Assembly (NCBI RefSeq): GCF_003053725.1
Contig: NZ_QAYC01000002.1
Location: 248,001 to 312,000 of the forward strand
Length of the DNA: 64,000 nt
From: Rhodovulum kholense
GTDB taxonomy: Bacteria > Pseudomonadota > Alphaproteobacteria > Rhodobacterales > Rhodobacteraceae
Reading direction: 5' to 3'
The notes beneath the pieces were generated by a model. The model did no database searches, had not been told where the DNA came from, and saw only the letters and a list, made by a program, of their open reading frames with translations. This document shows, one piece after another, positions 42,037-51,627 of this stretch (its first letter is position 1; the number at the start of each line of letters is the position of its first letter). The translations under genes were made by a program, and so were the position numbers.

Positions 42037-43497
42037 ATGACACGCGCGCTCATGCTGCAAGGCACCGGCTCGAACGTGGGCAAATCGCTTCTGGTGGCCG
42101 GGCTCTGCCGCGCGGCGCTCCGGCGCGGGCTGACCGTCGCGCCCTTCAAGCCGCAGAACATGTCGAACAATGCCGCCGTGACCGCCGATGGCGGCGAGAT
42201 CGGCCGGGCGCAGGCGCTGCAGGCGCTGGCCTCGGGCCTCGAGCCGCTGGCCGACATGAACCCGGTTCTGCTGAAGCCCGAAACCGACACCGGTGCGCAG
42301 GTGGTGGTGCAGGGCCGCGCCCGGGGCGCGCTTCGCGCCCGCGCCTTCGCTGCCGAGAAACCGAAACTGATGGCGCCGGTGCTGGAAAGCTTCCACCGCC
42401 TCGCCGCCGGGCGCGATCTCGTCATCGTCGAGGGCGCCGGCAGCCCGGCCGAGGTCAACCTGCGCGCAGGCGACATCGCCAACATGGGCTTTGCCCGGGC
42501 CGCGAACGTGCCGGTCGTGCTGATCGGCGATATCGACCGGGGCGGCGTGATCGCCCAGATCGTCGGCACCCAGACGGTGCTCGATCCCGGCGATCTGGCC
42601 ATGGTCCGGGGATTTGCCATCAACAAGTTCCGCGGCGATCCGCGGCTCTTCGACGACGGCTACCGGCTGATCGGGAACCGGACCGGCTGGCCCGGCTTCG
42701 GCGTCATCCCGTGGTTCGCCGGGGCCTGTCGCCTGCCCGCCGAGGATGCGGTCGATCTGGGCGGCGCGGGCCGGGGCGGCTTTCACGTCGTCTGCCCGAT
42801 GCTCTCGCGGATCGCCAATTTCGACGATCTCGACCCGCTCAAGCTCGAACCTGGCATCCGGCTGACCATGGTCCCGCCGGGCCGCGCCCTGCCGGGCGAT
42901 GCAGATCTGGTGATCCTGCCCGGCACCAAATCGACCCGGGGCGATCTGGCTTTCCTGCGCGCCCAGGGCTGGGACATTGACCTTGCCGCGCATCTGCGCC
43001 GGGGCGGGCGGGTGCTGGGGCTTTGCGGCGGCTACCAGATGCTCGGCCGACGCATCGCCGACCCGGACGGGCTGGAAGGCCCGCCGGGCGTGACCGAGGG
43101 CCTCGGCCTTCTCGAGGTCGAGACGGTGATGCGGGCGGACAAGACCCTGACCCGGGTCGCGGCCACCCATGCCGCGACCGGCGCCGCGTTTTCCGGCTAC
43201 GAGATCCATATCGGCGCGACCGAGGGCCCCGACCGCGCCCGCCCCTTCGCCCATGTCGCAGGCCGGCCCGAAGGCGCGGTCTCGGCCGACGGGCGGGTCG
43301 CGGGCAGCTATCTGCACGGGCTTTTCGCCGAAGACGGCTTCCGACGAGCCTGGCTGGACCGGCTGGGGGTCGAGACCGGCACCGAGGGCTACGGCCAGGC
43401 GGTCGAGGATACGCTGGATGCGCTTGCCGCCCATCTCGAGGCCCATCTCGACATTGACGCGCTGTTTACCCTCGCCGGTGTAGTCCCCGGAAGATAG
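42037..43497 (+). CDS. cobQ: Adenosylcobyric acid synthase
   Basis: A 486-residue CobQ/CbiP enzyme that amidates four side chains of the corrin ring using glutamine and ATP. The N-terminal ATPase domain starts [20 protein letters not shown] with [11 protein letters not shown] next. The C-terminal glutamine amidotransferase domain has the Cys motif [12 protein letters not shown]. An AGGAAAGG site precedes ATG 42037. It lies 89 bp after btuF, in the riboswitch-controlled unit. The rest of corrin synthesis is not in the window, so salvage plus finishing or an unlinked pathway is implied. Confidence 0.95.
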   Translation: MTRALMLQGTGSNVGKSLLVAGLCRAALRRGLTVAPFKPQNMSNNAAVTADGGEIGRAQALQALASGLEPLADMNPVLLKPETDTGAQVVVQGRARGALRARAFAAEKPKLMAPVLESFHRLAAGRDLVIVEGAGSPAEVNLRAGDIANMGFARAANVPVVLIGDIDRGGVIAQIVGTQTVLDPGDLAMVRGFAINKFRGDPRLFDDGYRLIGNRTGWPGFGVIPWFAGACRLPAEDAVDLGGAGRGGFHVVCPMLSRIANFDDLDPLKLEPGIRLTMVPPGRALPGDADLVILPGTKSTRGDLAFLRAQGWDIDLAAHLRRGGRVLGLCGGYQMLGRRIADPDGLEGPPGVTEGLGLLEVETVMRADKTLTRVAATHAATGAAFSGYEIHIGATEGPDRARPFAHVAGRPEGAVSADGRVAGSYLHGLFAEDGFRRAWLDRLGVETGTEGYGQAVEDTLDALAAHLEAHLDIDALFTLAGVVPGR

Positions 43498-43534
43498 CCC
43501 CCGACGGGGGGCCAGGCTGCAAGAAGGCCCGCCG

Positions 43535-44590
43535 GTGCGCGCGCGCGTCCTGATCGTCACGACGGCCCGGAACGAGGGCCCCTATCTGCCGGACTGGCTC
43601 GCCCATCATCTGGGCGCGGGCGCGGACGGCATCATCGTCGTGACCAACGATTGCGAGGACGGCACCGACCGCATGCTCGACCTGCTCGATGCCGCCGGTC
43701 TGGTCACCCATCTGCAGAACCCCGCCCTCCCCGGCAAAAGCCTGCAATGGCAGGCGTTGAAGACCGCCGCCCGCCATCCGCGCGCGGCCGGGGCCGACTG
43801 GATCCTCGGTATCGACCTCGACGAATATCTCAACATCCATGTCCCCGGCCACGATCTGGCGGCGCTGGTCGCGGCCCTGCCCCCCGGCACCGATGCCGTG
43901 GCCCTGCCCTGGCGGCTCTTCGGCGACAATGGCCTGACCGGGCTTCCCGACCGGCCGGTAACCGAGCTTTTCACCGCCGCGATGCCCGCCGATACTGCCT
44001 TCCCGGTCGCGGCAAGCTTCTTCAAGACGCTCTACCGTCCCGAGGCCTTCGGCCGGATCGGCATCCACCGTCCGCGCCCGGCACCGGGCCGGGCCCCGCC
44101 CCGCTGGGTCGATGGCAGCGGCACGCCCCTGCCAGAACGCTTCGCGGCAAGCCCCGGGCGGCTCTCGCTCTGGGGGTTTCCGGCCGGGCGGGCGCTGGCC
44201 GAAATCAACCATTACGCCGTGAAGACGCCCGAGGCCTTCCTGATCAAGCGCGCCCGCGGCCTGCCGAACCGGACGGCCCGCGCGGTCGATCTGGGCTATT
44301 GGGTCGAACGGAATTTCAACACCGTCGACGACCGCTCGATCGCCGCGATGGCCCCGGCGACAGCGGCGATGCGCGCGCGCCTCGCCGCCCTGCCCGGGCT
44401 GGCCGATCTGCACGCCGCCGCGATGGCCTGGCACCGGGCCGAGGCCGCGCGGCAGATCGCGACGCCCGAAGGCCATGCCTTCTACAGCCAGCTGGTGCTG
44501 GCCGGGGGCAGCCGGGCGCTGCCCCCTGACCGCGCCGCCGTCCTGTACGGGCTTTATCCGCGCGGAACCGCCTCCGCGGCGAGGCCCTGA
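43535..44590 (+). CDS. Family 2-type glycosyltransferase
   Basis: A 351-residue protein starting at GTG 43535. It opens with VLIVTTARNEGPYLPDWLAH, the N-terminus of a GT2-like family with the DxD-type motif GIDLDEYLNI near residue 97. The central DAVALPWRLFGDNGLTG and the conserved INHYAVKTPEAFLIK belong to the same family as the C-terminal half of the next gene. No membrane segment is seen. Donor and acceptor sugars cannot be assigned. The neighbours suggest surface-glycan synthesis. Confidence 0.8.
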   Translation: MRARVLIVTTARNEGPYLPDWLAHHLGAGADGIIVVTNDCEDGTDRMLDLLDAAGLVTHLQNPALPGKSLQWQALKTAARHPRAAGADWILGIDLDEYLNIHVPGHDLAALVAALPPGTDAVALPWRLFGDNGLTGLPDRPVTELFTAAMPADTAFPVAASFFKTLYRPEAFGRIGIHRPRPAPGRAPPRWVDGSGTPLPERFAASPGRLSLWGFPAGRALAEINHYAVKTPEAFLIKRARGLPNRTARAVDLGYWVERNFNTVDDRSIAAMAPATAAMRARLAALPGLADLHAAAMAWHRAEAARQIATPEGHAFYSQLVLAGGSRALPPDRAAVLYGLYPRGTASAARP

Positions 44591-44594
44591 GCAG

Positions 44595-46880
44595 ATGGCC
44601 GCCGGCCCCGAGATCCTGCGCGTCGCGCTGACGGCCCGGCCGCTTGGCCGCGCGCTCTGCCTCGACGCGGTCGCCACGCCCGCAGGCAGCGGCCGAGAGG
44701 TCACGGCGATTCTGGCCAGCGCCGCGCCGCCGGGCGCCGTCGGTCCGGCGGGCGAGACGACGGCCGCGACGCTGCGCACGGTCGCGGGCGCGCCGCTTCT
44801 GACGCTGACCTGCGGCAGCGACGAGGGCCCGGTTCCGCTGACGCTCGACGGCGCGGCCGTCACGCTTGACCCGCGCCCAGCCCGGACCGACCTTTTCGCC
44901 GGGCTCGACGTCATGGTCGCGCTTCGGAACGGCGAAACGGCCGGGGAGGCCGCCGACTGGCTGGCCTTTCACCGCCGGACCCAGAAGCTTCAGGCCGCGC
45001 TGATCGTCGACCGCGCTCCGCCCGGCCCCGAGGCCGATGGCTTTGCCAAGGCGCTGTGTGCCCTTCGGTCCCGGCTTGAGGGGCTGACCCGGGTGCTGCT
45101 GGTCGGTCTCGACCACCCGCTGGGCCGCCCCGGCGCGGCCCCCGAAAGCCACCCGATCAATGCCCCCGAGGCCCCGGGCAAGGACCGCATGGCCCCGCCC
45201 GCCCCCGATCCCTGGCAGGCCCCGCTGGGCGAGGGACACCTTTACGAATGGCTGCGCCGGGCATGGCTGGCCGAGGCACACGCGGTCGCCGCGCTCGACC
45301 TTTGCGACCTGCTGAGGCCAGATCCCTCCGGCGCCACGGTCTTCGAGACGGCGGGGACCTCGGGCGCGCTGGCGTTGCTGGGCCGCCATGTCTTTCCGTG
45401 GAAATCCCGCGACCCGTCCCGGCCGGGCTTTGCCGATCACGGCTGCGTCCAGTTCGACCGTCCGCGCGGGGTGCGCCGCTGGTGCGTGCTGCCGTCCCGG
45501 ACGCCCGACGATCAGCCCTGGCGCGCGCACCGGACAGGCGAGGCCACGGCCAAGGCGGTCTTTTACCGCTGCATGGGCATGCGCCATCGCGGCCATCCGG
45601 TCGGCCGGATCGTGCCCAAGACAAGCCTTGTGGCCGACCCCGAGCTGGCCGATCTGGTTGCCAGCGAGTTCGGCCGCGGACCCGCGCGTCCCGGCCCGAC
45701 CCCGGCCCGCCTCGCTCCAAGCCAAGGCAAAGACCAGGGCTCCGGCAAAGGCTCCAGCCAAAGCCCCGGGCGCGTGGCCATCGTCACCACCATGAAGAAC
45801 GAAGGCCCCTTCATCCTCGAATGGCTGGCCCATCACCGCGCCATCGGCGTCGATGACATTCTGGTCTACACTAACGACTGCAGCGACGGCACCGACCGTC
45901 TGCTGGCGCTTCTCGACCGGAAAGGGCTGGTCCGCCATCGCACGAACCCCTACCGCGCCACCGGGCTGAAGCCCCAGCATGCCGCGTTGCAGGCAGCAGG
46001 GAACGAGCCCGCGATCCGCGACGCGGACTGGATCGTCTGCATGGATGTCGACGAGTTCATCAACATCAAGACCGGCGATGGCACGCTGGCCGCGCTGTTC
46101 GCGGCGACCCGGGGCGCCAACCTGATCTCGATGACCTGGCGGCTGTTCGGCAACGCCGATATCGACGACTACGAGGACCGCCCGGTGATGGCGCAATTCA
46201 CGCTTTGCGCGCCCGAGATCACGCGCAAGCCGCATCAGGCCTGGGGCTTCAAGACGCTGTTTCGCAATCAGGGCCTGTTCCGCAAGCTGGGCGTCCACCG
46301 CCCCAAGGGGCTGGAACCCGGGCGGCTGGACGAGATCCGCTGGGTCGACGGCTCCGGTCGGCCGCTGCCGCCGCAGATGTACCGCACCGCCTGGCGCTCG
46401 ACCCCGGGAACGGCGGGCTACGATCTGGTTCAGCTGAACCATTACGCGCTGCGCTCGGCGCAGAGCTTTCTGGTGAAGCGCGACCGGGGGCGGGTCAACC
46501 ATGTCGACCGCGACCAGGGGCTTGGCTATTGGTTCCGCATGAACCACAACGCCGAAGAGGACCTGTCGATCCGGCGCCGCCTGCCGGCGATGGAGGCCGA
46601 GCGCGCCCGGCTGATGGCCGACCCCGAGATCGCCGCCGCCCACGCCGCCTGCGTCGCCGCCCATCGCGCGCGCATCACGGAACTGATGGCCGCGCCCGAC
46701 CCCGCCGCGCTTCATGCCGAGTTGACCGGCGACCGGCTGCGGCGGCTGTCGCGGATGCTGTCCCATTTCGGCTCGAACGTCTTTCTGGCCGGGCCGGGGG
46801 CGATCCCCGACAGCGTGCTGCGGGCCGATCCGCCCGCCGATTTCTTCTTTACCGTCCCGAAGGGCGAAACCCGGCATTAA
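44595..46880 (+). CDS. Degenerate-GT/GT2 fusion glycosyltransferase
   Basis: A 761-residue protein. Residues about 1-385 have GT2-like spacing (MVALRNGETAGEAADWLAFH) without an evident DxD and may be an inactive or divergent copy. A Gly/Ser/Lys/Gln linker (QGKDQGSGKGSSQS, about 380-393) leads to a clear GT2-like domain (about 395-700). This starts VAIVTTMKNEGPFILEWLAH and has DVDEFINI, MTWRLFGNADIDDYEDRP and LNHYALRSAQSFLVKRDRG, paralogous to the preceding gene's product. ATG 44595 starts 5 bases after that gene. Acceptor unknown. Confidence 0.78.
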   Translation: MAAGPEILRVALTARPLGRALCLDAVATPAGSGREVTAILASAAPPGAVGPAGETTAATLRTVAGAPLLTLTCGSDEGPVPLTLDGAAVTLDPRPARTDLFAGLDVMVALRNGETAGEAADWLAFHRRTQKLQAALIVDRAPPGPEADGFAKALCALRSRLEGLTRVLLVGLDHPLGRPGAAPESHPINAPEAPGKDRMAPPAPDPWQAPLGEGHLYEWLRRAWLAEAHAVAALDLCDLLRPDPSGATVFETAGTSGALALLGRHVFPWKSRDPSRPGFADHGCVQFDRPRGVRRWCVLPSRTPDDQPWRAHRTGEATAKAVFYRCMGMRHRGHPVGRIVPKTSLVADPELADLVASEFGRGPARPGPTPARLAPSQGKDQGSGKGSSQSPGRVAIVTTMKNEGPFILEWLAHHRAIGVDDILVYTNDCSDGTDRLLALLDRKGLVRHRTNPYRATGLKPQHAALQAAGNEPAIRDADWIVCMDVDEFINIKTGDGTLAALFAATRGANLISMTWRLFGNADIDDYEDRPVMAQFTLCAPEITRKPHQAWGFKTLFRNQGLFRKLGVHRPKGLEPGRLDEIRWVDGSGRPLPPQMYRTAWRSTPGTAGYDLVQLNHYALRSAQSFLVKRDRGRVNHVDRDQGLGYWFRMNHNAEEDLSIRRRLPAMEAERARLMADPEIAAAHAACVAAHRARITELMAAPDPAALHAELTGDRLRRLSRMLSHFGSNVFLAGPGAIPDSVLRADPPADFFFTVPKGETRH

Positions 46881-46942
46881 CCCTGCCTCGGCTAGCCATG
46901 GGCCGATGGCCCCTTGCGGGCCGCCTCAGGGAGACGGCCGCG

Positions 46943-49378
46943 ATGCCGCCTGCACGGATCGGCACGCTCTGGATCGGCCCGGCACTCGGCTGGCTCGAAC
47001 GGCTGTGCCTGACCTCCTTCGTCGATCAGGGGCACGAGGTCACCGTCTTCGGCTATGCGCCCGTCGAGGGCTTGCCGCCCGGGGTCCGGTTCGAACGGGC
47101 CGAACAGGTCCTTGCCACCGACCGCATCCTCTTCCATGCCAGATCCGGCAGTCCCGCGCTTTTGTCGGACCGGTTCCGCTATCGCCTGCTGGCCGGTTGC
47201 CCGGGCATGATCTGGGCCGACACGGATGCCTATTGCCTGCGCCCGTTCGAGACCGAAACCGGCTATTTCCTGGGCTGGCAGACGCACCGCCACATCAACG
47301 GCGGCGTTCTGGGGCTGCCGCCCGACAGCCCGGCACTGGCCGCGCTGCTGGCCTTTACCGAGGACGACCACCCGATCCCGCCCTTCTATCCGCCCGCGCG
47401 CCGGGCCGACCTGAAGGCCCGGGCCGAGGCCGGCGCCCCCGTTCATGTCCGCGACCTGCCCTGGGGGGTCTGGGGGCCGGACGCCCTGACCCATTTCCTG
47501 ACCGAAACCGGCGAGGCCGACCGGGCCTTCCCGCCCCCGGTTCTGTACCCGATCCCATTTTCCCGCGCCGCGCTGCCGCTTCGCGCCACCCGCCGCGCCG
47601 AGGCCGAGGCGCTGCTGGGTCCCGAGACCCGCTCGATCCATTTCTGGGGGCGGCGGTTTCGCAATGCACTGGACAAGATTGGCGGACAGCCGCCCCCGGG
47701 AAGCCTTGCCGCCGCTCTTCTGGACCGTCACGGGATCGCCACGGCCCCTTTGGCGCCACGTCGCGCGGATCGGCCCGATTTTTCGATGTTCGACGAGACC
47801 GATGTCACAAACCTGATCCTCCAGCGCAGCGCCAACGCCGAGGCCGGGCCCGAGATCCGCGCCTGGAAGGCGGGCGACGACGCCCCCTTGCAGGCGCTGG
47901 CCCGTGCGCGACGGGACGAGATCCTCGAGCGTGCCCTGACCGAAGCCGAGGCGGCCGCACGGCTTCTGGGCGACGCCCTCGCCGAAGCCCCGCCCGGGCG
48001 GCTTGCAGATATCGGCTGCGGCTCGGGGCTGGTCGATCTTTTCCTTCACCGCCGCTTCGGCTGTGCGCTCGAGCTGATCGACATCGAGACGACCGAGGCG
48101 CGGCATTTCGGGTTTCGCGACACCGGCGCGGGCTTTGCCGATCTTGCCCGCGCCCGCGCTTTTCTGATCGCCAATGGCGTGCCCGAGGGGATGATCGCGA
48201 CCGTCAACCCGCGCCACGACGATCTGACGGACCTCGCGCCCGACGCGGCGATCAGTCTGCTCTCCTGCGGCTATCACTATCCGGTCTCGACCTACGCCCC
48301 GCTGTTCCGCCGGGTGGTGGCGGCGGGCGGCAGGCTGATCGTCGACATCCGCAACGGCTCGGGCGGGCTGGCCGAACTGCGCCGAATGGGGCAGACCCGC
48401 GTGCTGGCCACCGGGCCGAAGCACCGGACCGTTGCGCTGCGCCCCGCCTCCAATGCCGTGGCCGAGCCCTCCCCTGCGCCCGCGGGCGCGTCCGCCGATC
48501 GCTGGGCGGGCGTCGCCCGCGACCTGGCCGGGCCTCAGGGCAGCTTTACCGATTGCGGCGCCCATTCCTTCCTCTACGTGCCGCGGGGGCCGACCCTTGT
48601 GGTGACCTTCGACAATCTCGAACTGGCGCTGGAAAAGCGCGAAGGCCGCCGCCCCTGGGGCTTCGACTTCATCGCCCGGAACGGCTGGTCGATGCTGGGG
48701 GTGATGGCCGCCGGCTGGACCTGGTTCCGCGACCCGGCTGTCGCAGAGCAATTCGACCGGCTGGCCGCCTCGGGCTTCTTCGCCCGGTTCGAGAGGGTGG
48801 TGTTCTACGGCGCCTCGATGGGCGGCTACGGGGCTGCCGCCTATTCGGCCGCTGTGCCGGGCGCCACGGTGGTCGCGATCAGCCCGCAATCGACGCTGGA
48901 TCCGCGCCTCGTGCCCTGGGAAACCCGCTATGGCCGCGCCGCGCGGACCCGCGATTTCACCGGCCGCTATGGCGATGCCGCCGAGGCCAGCCGCGCCGCC
49001 GCCGCCGTGCATCTTTTCTTCGATCCCCATGTCGGCCCCGATGCCGCCCATGCCGCGCGCTTCGACGCGCCCAATGTGCGCGCCCGGCGCTGCCCGCTTC
49101 TGGGCCACCGGCTGGGGTCGTCGCTGCAGCAGATGGGCATCCTGCAGGAGATCGCCACCGCCGCCATCGAGGACCGGCTCGACCCGGCGCGGCTTTCGGC
49201 GCTGCTGCGCCGCCGCCAGAGCTTTCCGCGCTATCTGCGCGAACTCGCCCGCCAAGCCCTAGCGCGCGGGCATCCCGAGATGGCCGCCCGGGTGGTCGAG
49301 ATTGCCCGCATCGGGTCCGACAGCCGCGCTCTGCGCAAGCTGAAGGCCGAGATCGACACAATTCGCGCCGCCTCCTGA
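46943..49378 (+). CDS. Three-domain fusion: glycosyltransferase, methyltransferase, hydrolase-like
   Basis: An 811-residue protein. Residues 1 to about 270 form a GT32-like sugar transferase with the DxD-type motif MIWADTDAYCLRPFE. Residues about 285-480 form an SAM-methyltransferase-like domain with ADIGCGSGLVDLFLHR. Residues about 520-740 form an alpha/beta-hydrolase-like domain with nucleophile elbow YGASMGGYGAAAYSA. The last ~70 residues are helical. AGGGAG precedes ATG 46943. The combination suggests glycan assembly with methylation and an esterase or acyl step (inference), in line with the two GT genes upstream. Confidence 0.72.
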   Translation: MPPARIGTLWIGPALGWLERLCLTSFVDQGHEVTVFGYAPVEGLPPGVRFERAEQVLATDRILFHARSGSPALLSDRFRYRLLAGCPGMIWADTDAYCLRPFETETGYFLGWQTHRHINGGVLGLPPDSPALAALLAFTEDDHPIPPFYPPARRADLKARAEAGAPVHVRDLPWGVWGPDALTHFLTETGEADRAFPPPVLYPIPFSRAALPLRATRRAEAEALLGPETRSIHFWGRRFRNALDKIGGQPPPGSLAAALLDRHGIATAPLAPRRADRPDFSMFDETDVTNLILQRSANAEAGPEIRAWKAGDDAPLQALARARRDEILERALTEAEAAARLLGDALAEAPPGRLADIGCGSGLVDLFLHRRFGCALELIDIETTEARHFGFRDTGAGFADLARARAFLIANGVPEGMIATVNPRHDDLTDLAPDAAISLLSCGYHYPVSTYAPLFRRVVAAGGRLIVDIRNGSGGLAELRRMGQTRVLATGPKHRTVALRPASNAVAEPSPAPAGASADRWAGVARDLAGPQGSFTDCGAHSFLYVPRGPTLVVTFDNLELALEKREGRRPWGFDFIARNGWSMLGVMAAGWTWFRDPAVAEQFDRLAASGFFARFERVVFYGASMGGYGAAAYSAAVPGATVVAISPQSTLDPRLVPWETRYGRAARTRDFTGRYGDAAEASRAAAAVHLFFDPHVGPDAAHAARFDAPNVRARRCPLLGHRLGSSLQQMGILQEIATAAIEDRLDPARLSALLRRRQSFPRYLRELARQALARGHPEMAARVVEIARIGSDSRALRKLKAEIDTIRAAS

Positions 49379-49511
49379 GACGCCCTTGACGCAGGGACCG
49401 CTCCGCCTCGGGCGGCCAATCGCCGCTTGCCGCAGGACGCAGGCCCGGCTTAGCATGCCCGCCAACCGGCCGGGACCAGGGGGCCCAGAAGCCGGGCAGA
49501 GAACGGGGAAG

Positions 49512-50657
49512 ATGACAATGACATTCAAGGCAACGCTTCTGGCGGCCGGGGCCGCACTTGCGCTGGCGGGGTCAGCCGCCGCCGATCCGGTGAAGGTCGG
49601 CATGATCACCACGCTGTCGGGCGGCGGCGCGAGCCTCGGGATCGACACCCGCGACGGGTTCATGCTGGCGGTCGAGGCCGCCGCCAATCCCGACCTGACG
49701 GTGGTGATCGAGGACGACCAGCAGAAGCCCGAGATCGCCGTGCAACTGGCCGACAAGCTGATCCAGTCCGACAAGGTCGATGTGCTGACCGGCATCGTCT
49801 GGTCGAACCTCGCCATGGCCGTGGTTCCGGCCGCGACCGCGCAGGGCAAGACCTATCTTTCGACCAATGCCGCGCCTTCGCAACTGGCGGGCAAGGGCTG
49901 CAACCCGGGCTATTTCTCGGTCAGCTACCAGAACGACAACCTGCACGAGGCAGCCGGGGCCTATGCCGCCACTGCAGGCATAAAACGCGCCTTCATCATG
50001 GCGCCGAACTACCCGGCCGGGAAGGATTCCCTTAGCGGGTTCAAGCGGTTCTACGAGGGCGAGGTGGTGTCCGAGGTCTATACCCAACTCGGCCAGACCG
50101 ATTATGCCAGCGAGATCGCGCAGATCCGCGCCTCGGATGCCGACGGGGTCTTCATCTTCCTGCCGGGCGGTATGGGGATTTCCTTCGTCAAGCAATATGC
50201 CGAGTCCGGCGTCGGCCTGCCGCTGATCGGCCCGGCCTTCAGCTTTGATCAGTCGATCCTTCAGGCGATGGGCGATGCCGCCGTGGGCGTGCTGAACGGC
50301 GCGAACTGGTCGCCCGATCTCGACACTGCCGCGAACGCGACCTTCGTCGAGGGCTTCCGCGCCGCATACGGGCGCCTGCCCTCGGTCTATGCCGCCTATG
50401 GCTATGACACCGCGAACCTGCTGCTGTCGGCCATGGCCAAGGCGCCGGTTTCGGATACCGAGGCCTTCCGCGCCGCGCTGAAAGAGGCCGACTTCGCCTC
50501 GGTTCGCGGCAAGTTCAGCTTCGCCCCGTCGAACCACCCGATCCAGGACCTGTACGTCCGCGAGGTGGTGAAAGAGGGCGACATCTACACCAACAAGATC
50601 GTCGGCACCGCGATGACCGATCGCGGCAATCCCTACGAAGACGCGTGCAAGATGTGA
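49512..50657 (+). CDS. livK: Branched-chain amino-acid-type ABC substrate-binding protein
   Basis: A 381-residue periplasmic binding protein of the LivJ/LivK class, with a signal peptide (about 1-24, ending AAADP). The family start is PVKVGMITTLSGGGASLG, then a long receptor-type fold with YGYDTANLLLSAM near the end. The ligand is uncertain: members bind branched-chain amino acids, amides, urea or aromatic acids. GAACGGGGAAG precedes ATG 49512. It heads a five-gene K-H-M-G-F operon ending at 54045. Confidence 0.88.
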   Translation: MTMTFKATLLAAGAALALAGSAAADPVKVGMITTLSGGGASLGIDTRDGFMLAVEAAANPDLTVVIEDDQQKPEIAVQLADKLIQSDKVDVLTGIVWSNLAMAVVPAATAQGKTYLSTNAAPSQLAGKGCNPGYFSVSYQNDNLHEAAGAYAATAGIKRAFIMAPNYPAGKDSLSGFKRFYEGEVVSEVYTQLGQTDYASEIAQIRASDADGVFIFLPGGMGISFVKQYAESGVGLPLIGPAFSFDQSILQAMGDAAVGVLNGANWSPDLDTAANATFVEGFRAAYGRLPSVYAAYGYDTANLLLSAMAKAPVSDTEAFRAALKEADFASVRGKFSFAPSNHPIQDLYVREVVKEGDIYTNKIVGTAMTDRGNPYEDACKM

Positions 50658-50715
50658 CCCCATGGCGGGCGGCCCGGCGCCGCCCGCCCCGCCGGAGACC
50701 CGCCCCTTGTCCGCG

Positions 50716-51624
50716 ATGCTTCTGATCGAGCAGGCCCTGAACGGCCTGCAATACGGGATCATGCTGTTCCTGATGGCCGCCGGGCTGACACTGGTCTTCG
50801 GGGTCATGGGGTTGATCAACCTCGCGCATGGGTCGCTTTACATGCTGGGCGCCTTCGCCTGCGCGGCGGTCGCCGCCGCGACCGGCAGCTTCTGGCTGGG
50901 CCTTGCCGCAAGCCTTGCCGCCGCCGCCGCCGCGGGTGCGCTGATCGAGCTGTCGGTGATCCGCAGGCTTTACGCGCGCGATCATCTCGACCAGGTGCTG
51001 GCGACCTTCGCGCTGATCCTGATCCTGTCCGAGGGCACGCGCTGGCTTTTCGGGTCCTTTCCGCTGTATCTCGACATCCCGGCCGCGCTGTCGGGGCCGG
51101 TGCGGCTGCCGGGGGGCATCGACTATCCTCTGTATCGCCTTGCGCTGATCGGCTTCGGGCTGGCGGTGGCGGCGGGGCTGTTCCTGCTGATCGGCAGGAC
51201 GCGGCTGGGTATCCGCATCCGCGCGGGCGAGGCCGACCGCGAGATGATCGCGGCCCTCGGCGTCGACATCTCGCGGCTTTACACGCTGGTCTTCGCGCTG
51301 GGCGCCGCGCTGGCGGGGCTGGCGGGCGCGTTGGTCGGCGCGCTGCAATCGGTGCAGGTCGGCATGGGCGAGCCGGTGCTGATCCTTGCTTTCGTGGTGA
51401 TCGTGATCGGCGGCATCGGGTCGATCAACGGGGCGCTGGTCGGCGCGCTGCTGGTCGGGATGACCGACACGCTGGGCCGGGCGCTTTTGCCGGTTGCCTT
51501 CGCGACGGTGCTGCCCCCGGCCGAGGCCGGATCGGTCGGCGCGGCGCTGGCCTCGATGCTGATCTACATCGTCATGGCGGGCGTGCTGGTGATGCGGCCC
51601 GGCGGCCTTTTCGGGCGGGCCTGA
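50716..51624 (+). CDS. livH: ABC transporter permease LivH
   Basis: A 302-residue integral membrane protein with about eight hydrophobic segments, starting MLLIEQALNGLQYGIMLFLM, the usual LivH N-terminus, with GLTLVFGVMGLINLAHGS and the EAA-like loop IRAGEADREMIAALGVD. It forms the translocation channel with LivM. The start is either ATG 50716 or TTG 50707, the latter better spaced from GGAG at 50694-50697. Confidence 0.9.
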   Translation: MLLIEQALNGLQYGIMLFLMAAGLTLVFGVMGLINLAHGSLYMLGAFACAAVAAATGSFWLGLAASLAAAAAAGALIELSVIRRLYARDHLDQVLATFALILILSEGTRWLFGSFPLYLDIPAALSGPVRLPGGIDYPLYRLALIGFGLAVAAGLFLLIGRTRLGIRIRAGEADREMIAALGVDISRLYTLVFALGAALAGLAGALVGALQSVQVGMGEPVLILAFVVIVIGGIGSINGALVGALLVGMTDTLGRALLPVAFATVLPPAEAGSVGAALASMLIYIVMAGVLVMRPGGLFGRA

Positions 51625-51627
51625 GCG

